Shown: positions 30,700 through 43,918, counted from the first letter of the stretch. The stretch: 64,000 nucleotides of DNA from Diadema setosum (GCF_964275005.1 NC_092705.1:11533912-11597911), one strand, 5' to 3'. Numbers and translations: made by a program. The notes: generated by a model from the letters alone, not told the origin.

Positions 30700-31685
30700 T
30701 TTTTCTTTTTCTATTCTTTCTCTTACACTTTAGTCTTATCTGTCCTCGACTTCAAACCACTTTCCTTCCTGTTTAATTTCCTCCTTTTGTCATTTTGATT
30801 CCATGTTCTGTAGTCTGCAGTGCTCGCTGACTACATTTATCTCCCTTTGTTTTGTGAAACATCTGTATGAATTTATATCTACAGTTGAACCTCTCGTATC
30901 CGGACAAGTCGGGACCGGGGCTCATCCGGATAAGGGATTTGGCCGGATACGGGAGACTCAATGCTTTATACATGTACATACCGTATAATAGAGCTCTATG
31001 GCACATGCACATACACATGTACTGATGTAGCCCATTGTAGTACCACATGTAGTAATGTGTATACTGCGACCTTTTCATTGTTACACTCAGTAACAGACCC
31101 CAAAATAGAGGTTCGTGTTTGCAAGCGGAAATCATTTTCTTTTATAAATTCTTTGGATGATTTACCTAAATAATTATTAAGAAATGTATCAAGTATATGT
31201 AATTCATGTGTGTTTCCTCCCGTAATTATTAAAAAAAGATTAAAAAAATCATGGCGAGATTGCGTCCGGATAATAGAGAGATCCGGATAAAGGGAGGCCG
31301 GATAATAGAGGTTCAACTGTACTTCACTTCTCTCTCTTAAGGCCATGATTTTTCCAATCTTCAACTCCCCCCCCCCCCCATCATCTGTTTCATCTTTCTC
31401 CCCCCAATGAAGTCTTTACCCTTTTACTGATTTTCACTCTATTCTTCCCTTTTTTTTAACTCTCCCTGTCCCCTATTCTCCCATCTCCACCAGTGGAACA
31501 TCAACTTCTCGCTCACTGTTGCCACTCTATTGTCACTATTTGCCTTACTTAATACTACAAGTACTCTTCCTATATTGCTTCCCTCCTTAGCTCTCTTTTT
31601 TATAGACTCTTCTTCTGCCAAGCAATGGTCTCTGTAAGGACCATGTACACATGATGCTAATGCAAACCTCTCTTCCTTTTTGTCA
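30700..31685 (+). mobile_element. decayed arm of the foldback element, split by a pogo-like MITE
   Basis: Text before 30870 (TGATTCCATGTTCTGTAGTC, CTGACTACATTTATCTCCC) and after 31322 (CTCCACCAGTGGAACATCAA, GTAAGGACCATGTACACATG) follows the right inner arm at 25230-25630 in order, with many substitutions. The two parts join when the MITE is removed. Confidence 0.6.
30882..31319. mobile_element. pogo/Tigger-like MITE of 438 bp
   Basis: TA at 30880-30881 and 31320-31321. The ends are CAGTTGAACCTCTCGTATCC and its inverse, with GGCCGGATA units subterminally. No coding capacity. Confidence 0.85.
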
Positions 31686-32890
31686 TATTTTTCAATAGGG
31701 TTATTGCTTACATAGTCTTTATGTGCTGATTTCAATATGATTGAGAGAGTTGATACTTTCTTTTGCTCTGAAAGATGCAAAAATTTTGTAGAAACTATTT
31801 GTTTTGTAGCTTTAAAGAGTGTTATTATAGTATACTATTGATGTGTCATGGTAAATTTGGCATGTTAAACTTTTTGACCAACTTGGCTTATAATCGAAAT
31901 GGTACATCGTGTATATTTTTTAGTTTACATGAACGAAGGGTTGATAATCTGTTTTGGATGCACTGGAATAAAAGCAGTGCTAGTATTAAATAGCAGTCTG
32001 AGAATAGCGCAATACAAAGTGATACATTGCATGAATTGGCCACAGAATGATTTGAAAGTGATACATTGCATGAATTAGCCACAGAATGATTTGCTGAGGT
32101 ATAGACAGCTGAAGTGAAAGTTACTTTATATTTGAGGATCATTAATGATAATAAAGAGGAAAGGTTGGGGATCACTGCCTTCATTTCGCGAAGCCTGTCC
32201 GGCAAACTCAACTTACATTGTAAGCATATTCTATGATGCTGATTTGGCTCAGTGTAGATGGCTGCTGCCCTGAGATCCCAGATCATTCCATTTTGTCAGT
32301 TCAGTAGTGTTTGATATATCAGCCTCATTTTATTCCACACAGTACCTACATTATTCACATATTTTTTTTTTTTCTGACCACTTAGTGTATGTTTAACACT
32401 TGACTGCAAATCTGTACAGGAAATTCTTGTGTATACACTTGTATTTTGATCATTCTGCATGTGTTTGTGATGACAGGAATATATTTCAGACATGATCATG
32501 CAACAATTTTGTTTATTTAGTGTATATTTACAACTAATATTCAATATTGTTTATTTAATGTATATTATGCCCTACGTGCCTATGGCTTAATGGGCAGTAA
32601 GTAAGTAAATGTATCAGTATTTAGAACATAACATCAAAGTGTCAAGATTCTTGAATGCATTCAGTGAAATAACTCCTGTTTATTGTCAAACATACGTTAT
32701 ACTTCCACATTTTCATTACTCCGTGCAGTGCCCAAATGATGAAGAGTTCTAATGTAAGCTTGAGTGATGCATGCACCTCCCGAAGGATATAAGACGACGA
32801 CCTTTGTGCTGACGTGACAGACACTCAAATACAAGGCATACAACAGTTAGGAAACATTCTGAGCCGTACGGGTCCACGGGAGAACCCGCC

Positions 32891-33079
32891 ATGGCTTCGC
32901 AGAGAGCCCAGAGTGCAAGAGCGCCCCCACGAGTCGATGACGGGAGCAGGCAGAGGGTAGCCCTGATGGAGGAGAAGAAGGAGGAGACGGCTGCGATGTC
33001 CAGCAGCACCTTCCTGTCGTGCCCAGATCTCCAGGCTCTGTGGAAGGAACGAGAGGACCGAACAAGGGCCACAATGCAG
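32891..33079 (+). CDS. first coding exon of an unrecognised gene
   Basis: The ATG has a near-ideal Kozak context (CCCGCCATGG) and follows an in-frame stop near 32811. The exon encodes 63 residues, starting MASQRAQSARAPPRVDDGSR and ending DRTRATMQ in phase 0 at CAG|GTGATT. The protein begin is Arg/Ser-rich, then charged (EEKKEE), then CPDLQALWKEREDR, a likely helix. I do not recognise the family. GC content is well above the flanks, as expected for an exon. Confidence 0.6.
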
Positions 33080-33741
33080 GTGATTTGCATGAAGCATGTA
33101 CCTCTTAAAATGAACCACTAATTCCTCATGTATATATTTTGCAATTTCGTATCTTTTTACTCAATAAAACCAAGCTGTATTTTACCAGTCAGAAGATGGT
33201 ACACAAGTAGATTCAAACCAAGCAGATGTTACATATTGTACTTGTCTGCACATGCACCATGGGTGTTGCACGTTTAATGCATCTAATAGGCTGAATGCTA
33301 TTAATTTACAGCCGTAGCATTTAAATGAGAGGGAAAGACAATTGCAGACATAGAATAAAACAGTAACAAAAATAATCAAATTGAGTGGCATGAATGGGGA
33401 TATACGCATTTGCTGATGATTAATGCAGCTGGCAATAATGCGAGTGAGTGAATCTTGGATTGAGGTCAAATTCTATTGATATTTCTCTCAATTCTGGGAT
33501 TGTATGAATCATTCTAGGTCGTGCTATATTCCATGACCTTGTAAATCCGTTATCATTGATCATATTTTAGCTAATCAAGTACAATTGTTGATATTAATGA
33601 TGGACTGTGCTTATGTAGATGTCTTGAAATGTGTGAAGGTGATATTCTTTCCACTGAATATTCATGCAGAGCTGGTTTCAATTATGCGTACATCTTGCTG
33701 TTTTCAGCCACTCTGATGCTGAAATTAGTGTTGCGCCTTGG

Positions 33742-36500
33742 CCAATGGGCAAGTCCAAGATATCGCGCACCTTACGTATGGGACATTCAGAGATTTCAAA
33801 CCTCTGAAAAGTAATGAAGGAGCACTTGGATTTTATTGTTTATCATCAGGAGGACTGGTATCCCTGAGAAGAATATTGTGTTTAAGTTTGATGTCATTTG
33901 ACCTTGGGTTAATGGTTTTATTAAGAAAAATATGCCAACTTACGTATGGGACCAGAGAAAAACTGGATTTTTCAAAATAAAGTTTGAACTGAAAATTCTC
34001 TGAAAGTACCTTACTGATCAAGTTCTGTTTGGAAGTGAAGAAAGGTACAATACTGAAGTATCTTTCAGCAAAGTTTCACTGCAAAAGAATAAAGCATATT
34101 TTCATGAAGTTGGTTTAATTAACGAAAGTACACCTTACGTATGGGACATGGCTCAACTTACGTATGGGACATTTGTCTTTAGTGCACAAATGCATTCATG
34201 GGAATGACTTTAAATTTCCCCATAGTGTCATATTCAGTTCCACAAATCATGCTACAACATGTAACAAATGAAATAGACTTCTAAGTGGGTACTTTCCCGG
34301 TTCAGGTACCTAGCAAAAGCTAAAATAAAACAAATAAAAGTAATTACCAATTTACAATTAAATGTCTTAGTTTGGATTCCGTCATGCATTAACACTGTCC
34401 TCATGATGTCTACACATACAGATATAGTATACTGACACTCTATTTCTAGCCCATTTGTAATTACTCTAGTCAATATTTTTTCATCAAATGAAAAAAAAAA
34501 TGAGCGAATTCTAGCTTGTGACCTTGATATAGCATACATGTACATGTACAATAACTAATTTGTAGTCTTGATAATTTCAACTTTAGAATCAAATGTCATG
34601 TACAATGTAATTTGCAAATACAGTTTGAAGTGGGTACTTTCAGTAGCTCTAGGCTTACCTTGCAAGTTGTCTAAGTTTTTATAAAGCTTTATAATTGTTT
34701 GAAATGCAGCACAAAACACAACAACAACAAGAGTACTTCATTTTGCTCTGTAATCATGTTTTGCCATGTGAATTTTAGCTGAACTGCAAAATCAATCAAA
34801 TTTTAATGAAAGTTTTAGATTTTAAGGAGATAGAAGAATGTATGTACCAATGCTGTTTTTTTTTTTTTTTTTTTCAAATTGCTTGGCTTCGTGTCTATGA
34901 AACCAAAGACGACAAAATTTGTGTTACTTTGTACCTGCATACATGCTTGTGTAGTGATACAGGAAAGATTATCATTTGCACATTCAAATCTAGATTTGAA
35001 ACACTTAAGTAACTCACTGATCTGCAAATTACAATTTTGAATAAATTCTAATAACCTCATTTGATCATACACTACCAGATTGCAATGTATGTTGATAATT
35101 GTGTAGATGTGGGGTACAAAGTAAGTATGAGTTGATGAAAGTGTCTCAGAGCACATCTGTCTCTTCAAACACAAAATAGAAAAGAAAATTGAATTCCCTA
35201 TTTGTTTGTGTAATTTGTGTTTTTAGCACTCCAACCACAGAACCAGTATTGATATTGTGGTTTATAGCAAATGTAAACTATAGTCTTCATTTTACAGGAT
35301 TTTCAGAAATCATGTTCATGACCTTGATAAGTCATGACATATTCTGACGGTGAGCAGTTGAAATAATAACAATCATATCAAAATAAAAAGTATTATCATA
35401 GGGTTTTTCCTTCGCTATCAACTCTAGTAATGACAAAGTTACCTGCTCACACCTTAAGTGATTTTTCTTTTCAGTAAGACCCATAATGTTGTCATTGATG
35501 CGCGCCATAAGCACAATTGTTTTGATTTCGCTTTTGAGGCTGTTCAACCTGTGGTACATGCTGAACAGTGTACTGCACCTAAAATGACACTCAGAGAATC
35601 CCATTCTTGGACAAAGTCATTTTGTAGAGAGGTAAAGTTGAAAATGATAACTGAATTGAGAAAATGTCCAATATCAAAATGTTAACGGGGAATGTTAATT
35701 TAAGACCAGCTGCACAGCCTGTAATGAAAATAAGAAAATACAAGTATAAATGAATATTCTTTATTTTCCTTTCTTAATCATAGAATGACTCAATAATGCT
35801 GATCTTACACTCTCCCTGAGGTCAACTGAGTAGGAGAGGCAGATATATAGACATATCCTTCAGAGTAGGTGCAAAGATAACCATTAACCAAACAAATGTA
35901 AGGACATCCATGTCAAAAGGCGGTTTTCCCATTCACTTTGCATGTAATGTCCCATACGTAAGGCATTTGTCCCATACGTAAGCAAACTTTAATTAGTTAT
36001 AAGATGAAGGACTAATTAAATTTCCTCATTTAGTTTTGCTAATCTGGAGTTGAAATGAATAAATTAGAACTTCCTAAAGTATGATTGGTCAATGTTACAA
36101 ATCTTCAGAAAAAACTTAAAAAAACATACTCAAATCCTTACGTATGGGACACTATGTTCTGGGAAAGTGCATAATTTGCATAATTAATGTGCTGACCTTG
36201 TCTTACCGATTGCAGATTATACTAACTCATACAGGGGTCATGTCCATAAAGGAACTAGGTCAAGGACAAATTCAACTGATTTTAGATGAATATTTATAAT
36301 TTGTCCCATACGTAAGGTTTGTTTTTGATTTATGCAAATCAAGGCCATATTTCTTGCATAAATTTGCATAATTCAATATTTTCTTTGCTGGAAATATATG
36401 ATTTAACTCTTTGGCTACAACATGATATCAATAACTTTTTGATAAAATCAAGATGAATTTTGAGCATCTGAGGGGACATTATCTTGGACTTGCCCCAATG
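33742..36500. mobile_element. 2.8-kb element with eight CTTACGTATGGGACA motifs
   Basis: Left CAATGGGCAAGTCCAAGATA faces the inverse, CATTGGGGCAAGTCCAAGAT, near 36500. Between lie eight copies of CTTACGTATGGGACA at 33771, 33939, 34134 and 34157 (plus), 35948 and 35968 (minus), 36137 (plus) and 36302 (minus). They cluster toward the ends, like transposase-binding repeats. No transposase frame seen. Confidence 0.55.
35475..35631 (+). other. possible exon inside the 2.8-kb element
   Basis: The acceptor TTTTTCTTTTCAG and the donor GAG|GTAAAG flank 157 nt with an open frame reading KTHNVVIDARHKHNC and ending SWTKSFCRE. Its entry phase (2) does not fit the exon at 32891-33079. It could be chance. 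Confidence 0.25.
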
Positions 36501-36825
36501 TGATGAAGACGTACATTGTAGTTTTAATCTTGTGCCCACTCTGCTTCTAATTTCATTCATAATTGACTACATGCATTAGTACGCACAGATCTTCCCCCCG
36601 CCTTTGGTTTTGGCACGGACTTCATTCAAGAACCACTTCTTTCATCAATGATCAATCAAAAATTTCTCCCCCCATCAATGACCTACTTTTCCCCCCTCAT
36701 TTCTTGCTCCCGATAATCTGGGTTGAGACTTGATATGAAGATTCAATTAGCATGATTGGGTGCTTGTCCTGTGGAATACCAGGAACAATACAAAACAGGT
36801 GATGCAAAATGCGTGCGCATGCAAA

Positions 36826-36826
36826 T

Positions 36827-36862
<36 letters not shown>
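36826..36862. repeat. (CA)n microsatellite
   Basis: About 16 CA units. Confidence 0.95.
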
Positions 36863-36865
<3 letters not shown>

Positions 36866-37704
36866 AACATGCACGCGACTGACCAGCGTGAGCTGAAAAA
36901 ATATAAAAAGTTAACAGGATACTTTGCTAGATACATGTATCTCAGACTCGGGGGCATTTCTTCTTTTATAGTACCTTGAGCCAGAAATTGCTTGATGCCT
37001 TATAGAATGTCAGTTGGGATCTTAATTTGGATATTTGATTTTTAAAAATTGGTACTTTGTGATTCAAATTTGAAGTGATGTCGAGATACAATGTATGATT
37101 TAGATAGTTTGAGGCAGTGCAGCACCTACACGTAGCTTGTCATAATTGGTACAAGGATCTGTAATACATGGTTCAGTGGTACATGTATTTGACAAGATGA
37201 TACGAAGGTTGTGCAACGTAATTTGCCGATTGCATGTTTTTGTTTTCCTGGTATCATTATTAATGTGTCACTTGATTCTCTGTTGTGTCCTTTCTTATCT
37301 GCTAATTTTTAAATGAGACTTAATTCGATGATTTTTGTCTACATGTCTATCTATTTGCATATTACAGGGTACAGTATGTGGCATACACTCGCCAAGAATA
37401 CTAATTCAGATTATGGTTTCAATGTTCAGAGTGCTTATCATATTGACCTCTATAGCTCCTCTTGAGAAGCTGTAATCAGGAATGACAGCCAAGCAAGTGA
37501 TATGTTCCCTTCGCACTTTTAATGTTATGAGGGGCAGTATTGTGATGGGTACAGGGTCAGACATTGCTCATGGTTGACAAACGGTCATGACGCAAAATAA
37601 TGACCTTGTTGTCCTGCCGTGAGGATAGAGGCATACAATGTGTGAAAACAGCTTTCTATTCTTTCTCCTTGTGTGCTTGCTTGTGTGAGAATTTGTTTCT
37701 ATCG

Positions 37705-37785
37705 ACAAGTGTGTGTGTACATGTACATGTATGTGTATGTACATGTGTGTTTTTTGTATGTGTGCGTGTGTGTGTGTATGTGTGA
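37705..37785. repeat. GT-rich low-complexity block
   Basis: GTGTGTGT and GTACATGTACATGT mixtures. Confidence 0.85.
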
Positions 37786-39307
37786 TGCATGCACGTTATT
37801 TTTAGCTTGATTCATTATGTTGCTCTGTGAAGTACAATATATGAGATTACATCCATGCACATCACATCATACAGGGTGATTGTGGTCATAAAATGCCTTC
37901 ATCTTCATCTTGCCCATGATGTTGACATTTGTGATGGGTATTGTCATTTCTTCATGTCTAAAGTGTAGCAGTCATTTGAAGGACGCTTGTTACGAATCAT
38001 GTAGAAATATTCAGCGGCAGGAAATTTTCAATTTTGCTGATTGCAGAAATCATCACTTGTGACTTTTAATGAGAACTACTCCAGTCAGTTTGATATACAT
38101 CGTACCTGATAGGATTGTTGCCTCCCCTAAATGAATGGAAAGGGGGAAGGGGAAGAGAAAAAGGAGAATTGAATTGAAGATGTGTGTGAATTTCATACAG
38201 AGACTGAGAGCAGAGATAATACCCTTACAGCAGCATACTAGATAAAAGAAAATGATACAATTGATCATAAATAGTGGCTACTTACAAAGTGCACATTCCA
38301 GTCTAGGTCATACATGTATAAGTATCAAGTGCTTGTGGCATCGTTAAAATAAGCACAATTATAATCAATCGTAATCATACTGTACTTGACTACAATTGAA
38401 ACATGACAGTGTACAAACATTGTGACAAATTAAACAGTCAAGTAGTTTATACAAAAGAGCAGATTCAAATGTGTCTGTAGGAGGGATTGACATAATGAAA
38501 TTTGAAATCTCGAGGTTGTTCAAAAGCCTTGGTCCCTGCATGTGTAGATGTGGAACTCTCCATGCAGTATTATTGTGTGGAGTCTGTAGGGATGTTGTGT
38601 TGAAAGAATGAGTGCAGCGTGATGGCTTGTAGGGAGTGAGGCTGCTTTACTGTATGTATAAGGAAGTAGGAGCAGACATGTTTAATGTATCGCACAAGCA
38701 AAAGAATTTAAAATGCGATGTGTTTGTTGACTGGGACCGAGTGAAAATAATGGAGGAATTGTGAATTGTGGCTAGTTTTCTCTGTGTAATCTGCTACTAA
38801 GGGAGTCTGAAGGAATGCGGGGGAGGAATATAGAGATTGAAATGAACTCTCTCATGGTCTAGAAATATCAACCAGCCCACAGTGTTGATGAACCTCATGC
38901 ATTCATGCCTCACTCTTACTCTGTGCGTGCATACACTTTAAACCACCCACATTGCATACCAGTAGTCCCAGAATACATGCATAGACCTGTTTTGTAATGT
39001 AGTTGAATGTTGTCTGCTGTTCCCTTTGCAACAACTGAAAAGGTTCATGATTATTATTATTATTATTATTTTTTTTTGTTGTTCAGGATTATTTTCTCTC
39101 CTGAGTTTAGCAAATCTGCATCTGGATTGATCCACATGTAAAGGTGCTTAGAAATATACCCTCATGTGACATGCACATGGTAGACTAACTTGTGTAGTGT
39201 AGTGTATTTAGTGTATGTAGGAGAAGAGAAACATATTCATTGGAAGATGCATTATGGAAAATCCTGGCTTACATGTATACATGTGTACATTACACAGCAA
39301 CCAAGAG

Positions 39308-39311
39308 ATAG

Positions 39312-39352
<41 letters not shown>

Positions 39353-39354
39353 TA
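39308..39354. repeat. (GATA)n(GA)n microsatellite
   Basis: GATAGATAGATA followed by about ten GA units. Confidence 0.95.
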
Positions 39355-40784
39355 ACACGGAAATACAAATGAATTGTGATTTTTCATAAGAGTAGTTCAT
39401 AGTTTAATGAATATGTAAAACATGTGCATTTTTCAATGTGAGTTTGTGGCAATACAGCATTGCCAAGAGAGGATCAATTGCCTTAATTGTTATTGTACCG
39501 TGAAAGGCAAATACAGTTTGTAGAATGGTATTTTTTATTATCTGCAGTAGATGTAAACGTATTGTAAATTTTGATGAGAAATCCCATTCCTATTACAGGT
39601 GTGTCTAGTACAGTACTTTATCTAGTTATCATTATATACAGGATATTACCTCACCTGTTTCAGAGATTCATTATATTTCTTGATAAGTACCTGAGCACTT
39701 CAAAGATTCATGCTCATATTTCTGGATGGTTTTTGTATGTTTAGTCAGAATATTTTATAATCTTAGCCACAGGTAATAGTTCTGGTTGCATCTTATCAGA
39801 GAGCCAGTTTTTCAGGCCTACATGCAGATGTATGTGGAAGTCTTTGCTTCGCTCACACTGCCGCACTGCAAGCACTGCCGCGGATGTTTGAACTTCTCAT
39901 TTAAACTGACAGTGTTTATCTTCCATCCAGACTGATTTAGATCACAAACACCTGCCAAATATCATGCAACCCATCTCTTTTGGATTTAATTTGCATAAAA
40001 TATGCGCAAAGAGTTAGATCTCCTACTGCAGTTGTACCCTGTGGTGATGATTTACCTATATCACAGGATATCATGGAATTATATTTTTATCCCTCAATTT
40101 TTAAGACTAACCAAAATATTGTGGGACCCTTTTTTATTGTGTTTTATCCTGATTTCTTCTGACAAACTGAATATTGTTGTTTATACAAATGTAGTATTAG
40201 TAGTAGAAGTTTGTTTACCATGATTATGATTACCATTTTCATGCTTTATATACTTTTTTCATGATCTTGATGCTATTATCATTGTTATTATCATTATTAC
40301 TGTCATCATTATAACTTCTGTTCTTCCTTTTTCGTGGCCTAAGAGATAAGTTTCTTGTGGAAAATGTTCTCTCATATAATCCATGTTGCTTGTATGGGCT
40401 ATCATGACCAAAGATTGACATTCCATTCCCATGCATAGATGCAATGTGGAGTTATTATGAATATTCTGAACATGCCCTGTGGTGCTGGGGCTGAACATGC
40501 CACTGTTCCAATTGGTGGTATCAGCTAGCGTGAAGGTCTAGTGTTGTCTAATCCTCCTACAGTCTCCCTGACTGTTATCATTGCACACGATGATTGTTTT
40601 TATTATCCTCAAGGATGTTTATTCTCGCACTCTATATTTCTCGGTTGCAGGCTTGATATTTCTTTTCTGTTTTCTCATCTTTCGAGTGCCTGTTAGTTCC
40701 TCGGCTTTGTTTGATCGAATTGTCATCTTTTTCTTCCAGTTATCGTATATTTCCTCTAAACACATACCGGCATCTAGTAGTGAG

Positions 40785-41360
40785 GGTGCGGTGGCATAGT
40801 GGATAAGACTCCCGATTCCCAAGTGGAGTTCGATTCTCGCCCAGTGCTTACGTCCTTGGACCAAGATGTTTTGGGGTCATCCCACCAGACCGACACCCAC
40901 GAGTCATACAGCCCACGAATTCGAGATTGAAAACAGGTCCATGAGTCATACAGCTCACGAGTCATTTATACAGCCCATGAGTTGGACACTAGGCAAATAA
41001 AGCCCACGAGTTGACACTAGGTAAAAACAGCCCACGAGTTCGACAGATACAACACGACACAGAATGTGTCGGTCTCGTGGGCCTTGTTGGCTTAGTGTCG
41101 AACTCATGGGCTGTATGACTTGTGAGCTGTATGACTCGTGGGCTGTATGACTTGTGGGCTGTATGACTCGAGGGTGTCGGTCTCATGACGTGCACCCGAT
41201 GTTTTTACCCACCATGTCCCTCTCAACCCAGGTGTATAAATGGGTACCTGGCAATGCTAGGGTAGTAATAATGGCAGGGCCCTCTGGTAGAGCAGTGGCA
41301 ACACTTAAGAGGCTACCCTGGATAAACAAGGCCTTATCATTATTAATATTATCATTATCT
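40785..41360 (+). mobile_element. tRNA-derived SINE interrupted by a MITE
   Basis: The head GGGTGCGGTGGCATAGTGGA is followed by a tRNA-like box GGAGTTCGATTCTC. The tail is CAGTGGCAACACTTAAGAGG and a TTATCATTATTAAT run. The copy is split at GATGTTTT by the element at 40873-41197. Confidence 0.85.
40873..41197. mobile_element. hAT-like MITE with internal CATACAGCCCA repeats, copy 2
   Basis: The perfect 8-bp duplication GATGTTTT lies at 40865-40872 and 41198-41205. The left end is GGGGTCATCCCACCAGACCG and the right end, inward, GGGTGCACGTCATGAGACCG. Internal units GAGTCATACAGCCCACGA and TTGGACACTAGGCAAAT alternate with their inverses. The uninterrupted SINE at 51561 proves the insertion. Confidence 0.85.
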
Positions 41361-41440
41361 AATGTCTATTGATATACGACTATACTTTCATTATAAATGT
41401 TTCTTTTCTTGCTGTGTCTCGCTCTACCGCTATAGTCACA

Positions 41441-41620
41441 TTATATATATCTCCCAGTCTATATATATCTCTCTCTGTATATATATCTCCCTGTCTATAT
41501 GTTATATATCTCTCTGTCTATATATCTCTCTCTTGTTTCCTCTCTGTCTGTACAAATGTCTCCCTGTCTCTATTTTTTCTCTTTCCTCCCCCGCTCTCTC
41601 TCTCTCTACTCTATTTCATT
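41441..41620. repeat. TATATCTCTC low-complexity block
   Basis: Repeated TATATATCTCTCTGT units. Confidence 0.85.
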
Positions 41621-41976
41621 GATCTAAATCAATCCCGATATGTACCTCTGTCCTTTCCTTTATATCTAAATATAAAGTAGTTTTCTTACCGTGCATTCTC
41701 AATTCTTCTTTATTTGAGTCTTCGCCTTGCTGTCTGTCCTATTTTGTCCATTAGTGAGTCTGGATGTGAGTTTGCTTGTTGTTGTTATTGTTTTTGTCTT
41801 TCCAAATTTCTGTGTGTGCATCTTATATCCCTGAATTTGTGCCAGTTTCCTTTGCTTGGTTTTGAGGCTTCCTCAAAAATCTACAGTATCCTCTCTTTCA
41901 TTCTCTCCTTTCCTATACCCTGTCCCCTTTTATTTTCAGTTATCAATTTTTTGTTCATGCTCTGATTGGTGCAGCT

Positions 41977-42069
41977 TTAACCCGTTGAGGACGAGTCTCG
42001 AGTATACTCAGGCAGGTGTATGTGGGAAATACATGTTGTGGCAAAATCAACCGGTCCTAAGTGGGTTAA
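41977..42069. mobile_element. 93-bp palindromic MITE with TTAA ends, copy 1
   Basis: TTAACCCGTTGAGGACGAGT at the left and CCTAAGTGGGTTAA at the right, with GAGTATACTC in the middle. Palindromic overall. Confidence 0.75.
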
Positions 42070-42265
42070 GCAAGCATTATTCACTTTAGTTAGTTACTCT
42101 AAATCCTCTCAGTTTCATTTGGTATATATTTCTCCATCTGAGGAATAAATACATGAGTAAAATACTACAAAGATATTCTGTGTGAAATTGCTAATCCTCA
42201 TGTATTGTCTTCTCTCCTATTTCCATCTTTTCTTTCCCCTCCGATCTCATCTTGTCATCCCTTTT

Positions 42266-43318
42266 AGCTCACCTGAGCCAAAGGCTCAAGTGAGCTATTG
42301 CGATCGCCCTTCGTCCGGCGTCCGTTGTGCGTCGTGCGTCATGCCTCGTCCGTCGTGCGTAAACTTTTTACATTTTCATCTTCTTCTTGAAAACCCCAAG
42401 ACCGATTTTTATCAAACTTGGCAGGTAGCATTCCTAGGGGGTTAGGAACTCAATTTGTTAAAATGGGCACCATGCCCCACCCAGGGGGCCCCCAGGGGGG
42501 CCCAAACCCCCCAAAATTAAGGAATCTGTAAAAATCCTCTTCTCTAGAACCAACAGTGATAGAGCTAAGTTAATACTATGAGTTAGTACATTGATGACTG
42601 TAGTTTCAAGTTTGTTCATGGCAGAATCAGGGGTGCCCCCCTTGGGACCCAGGGGAGGGGGGGTGGAGAGGGGTCCTAATGGGGCCTAAATTGTACATTT
42701 TCATCTTCTTCTTGAGAACCCCATAACCAATTTTCACCAAACTTGGCAGGTAGCATCCCTAAGGGGTTAGGATCTCAATTTGTTAAAATGGGCACCATGC
42801 CCCACCCAGGGCCCCAGGGGGGCCCAAACCCCCAAAATGAAGGAATCTTTAAAAATCTTCTCTAGAATCAGAAGTTATAGAGCTAAGATAATACTTTGAG
42901 TGAGCACATTAATGACTGTAGTTTCAAGTTTGTTCATAGCAGATCCAGGGGTGCCCCTCTTGGGGAAAGGGGGGGGGGGGGTTGGGAATGTCCCAATGGG
43001 GGCCTGAATTGTACATTTTCATCTTCTTCCTGAAAACCTCATGATGGATTTTCGTCAAACTTGGCAGGTAGCATCCCTAGGGGGTCAGGATCTCAATTTA
43101 TCAAAATGGGCACCATGCCCCACCCAGAGAGCCCCAGGGGGCCCCAATCCCCCCAAATTAAGGAATCTTAAAAAATTTGGGCCCTTATTGTACATTTTCA
43201 TCTTCTACTTGAGAATGCCTGGTCAAATTTTAGTAGAGCTGTGAATAATTTAGATTAGTGACTGCGTGAAAGGTGAACTTGCGATACTCAGGTGAGCGCT
43301 AGACCCGCGGGTCTCTTG
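42266..43318 (-). mobile_element. composite non-autonomous element, short inverted copy
   Basis: Starts TTAGCTCACCTGAGCCAAAG and ends GACCCGCGGGTCTCTTGTTT. It is the reverse of 11948-14482 without the nested element, and with the same TTTTCATCTTCTTCTTGA and GGTAGCATCCCTA blocks in tandem. Confidence 0.8.
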
Positions 43319-43918
43319 TTTTTTTTTTTTACTTTCTCTTTCTCATTAGGTAAGCTTCAGTTTTGAATTTCAACTATTTGTACATCATGCTTTTTTTTTT
43401 CTTTTACGCATCCAATTTTCAGGGGTCTAAGTAATACAAGCTATGCTTTTAATTTATGTCCCCCACTTAATGTATGCTCTAATTTCCATTTTGCATTACC
43501 TTTTGTTGTTGCTAAAGTATTAGTTTTGACTATCTTCAGGTCATGAATAAACTTTTAGAACACAAACTGGAAATACATTCAAATCAATCAATTAATCAGT
43601 TAATCAATCAATCAATCTCCGTTCTTCCAATACATTTCTCTCTCTCTCTCTCTTTGTAGACAATCAGCTTGGATTTTGTATCATATTGCTTTTTCTCCCA
43701 CTTTATATATAATCTCTTTCTTTTTCTCCCTCTAACTGTATCTATGCATGTATGCAACTGCATGCATTATAGATATGACGATAATATGCATATACACGCT
43801 GTATATCTATGTACACGTATGTATCACTTTCTGATTTTGATTCATATATTGAAACTATTTTTAATTCCATTTCTTTTTAATGTCAACCCGTCTCGTGCAT
43901 GCCTCCTTATTTTTATCC

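Larger units (their letters stand above)
36863..40784. other. long intron-like stretch without a supported gene
   Basis: AT-rich, with simple repeats at 37705 and 39308 only. If the first exon at 32891 joins the later exons, this is intronic. Confidence 0.4.

Noticed and set aside
32749..33118. Three minus-strand open frames opposite the first plus-strand exon
   Set aside because: Shadows of a GC-rich coding exon; the plus frame has the Kozak start and the donor.
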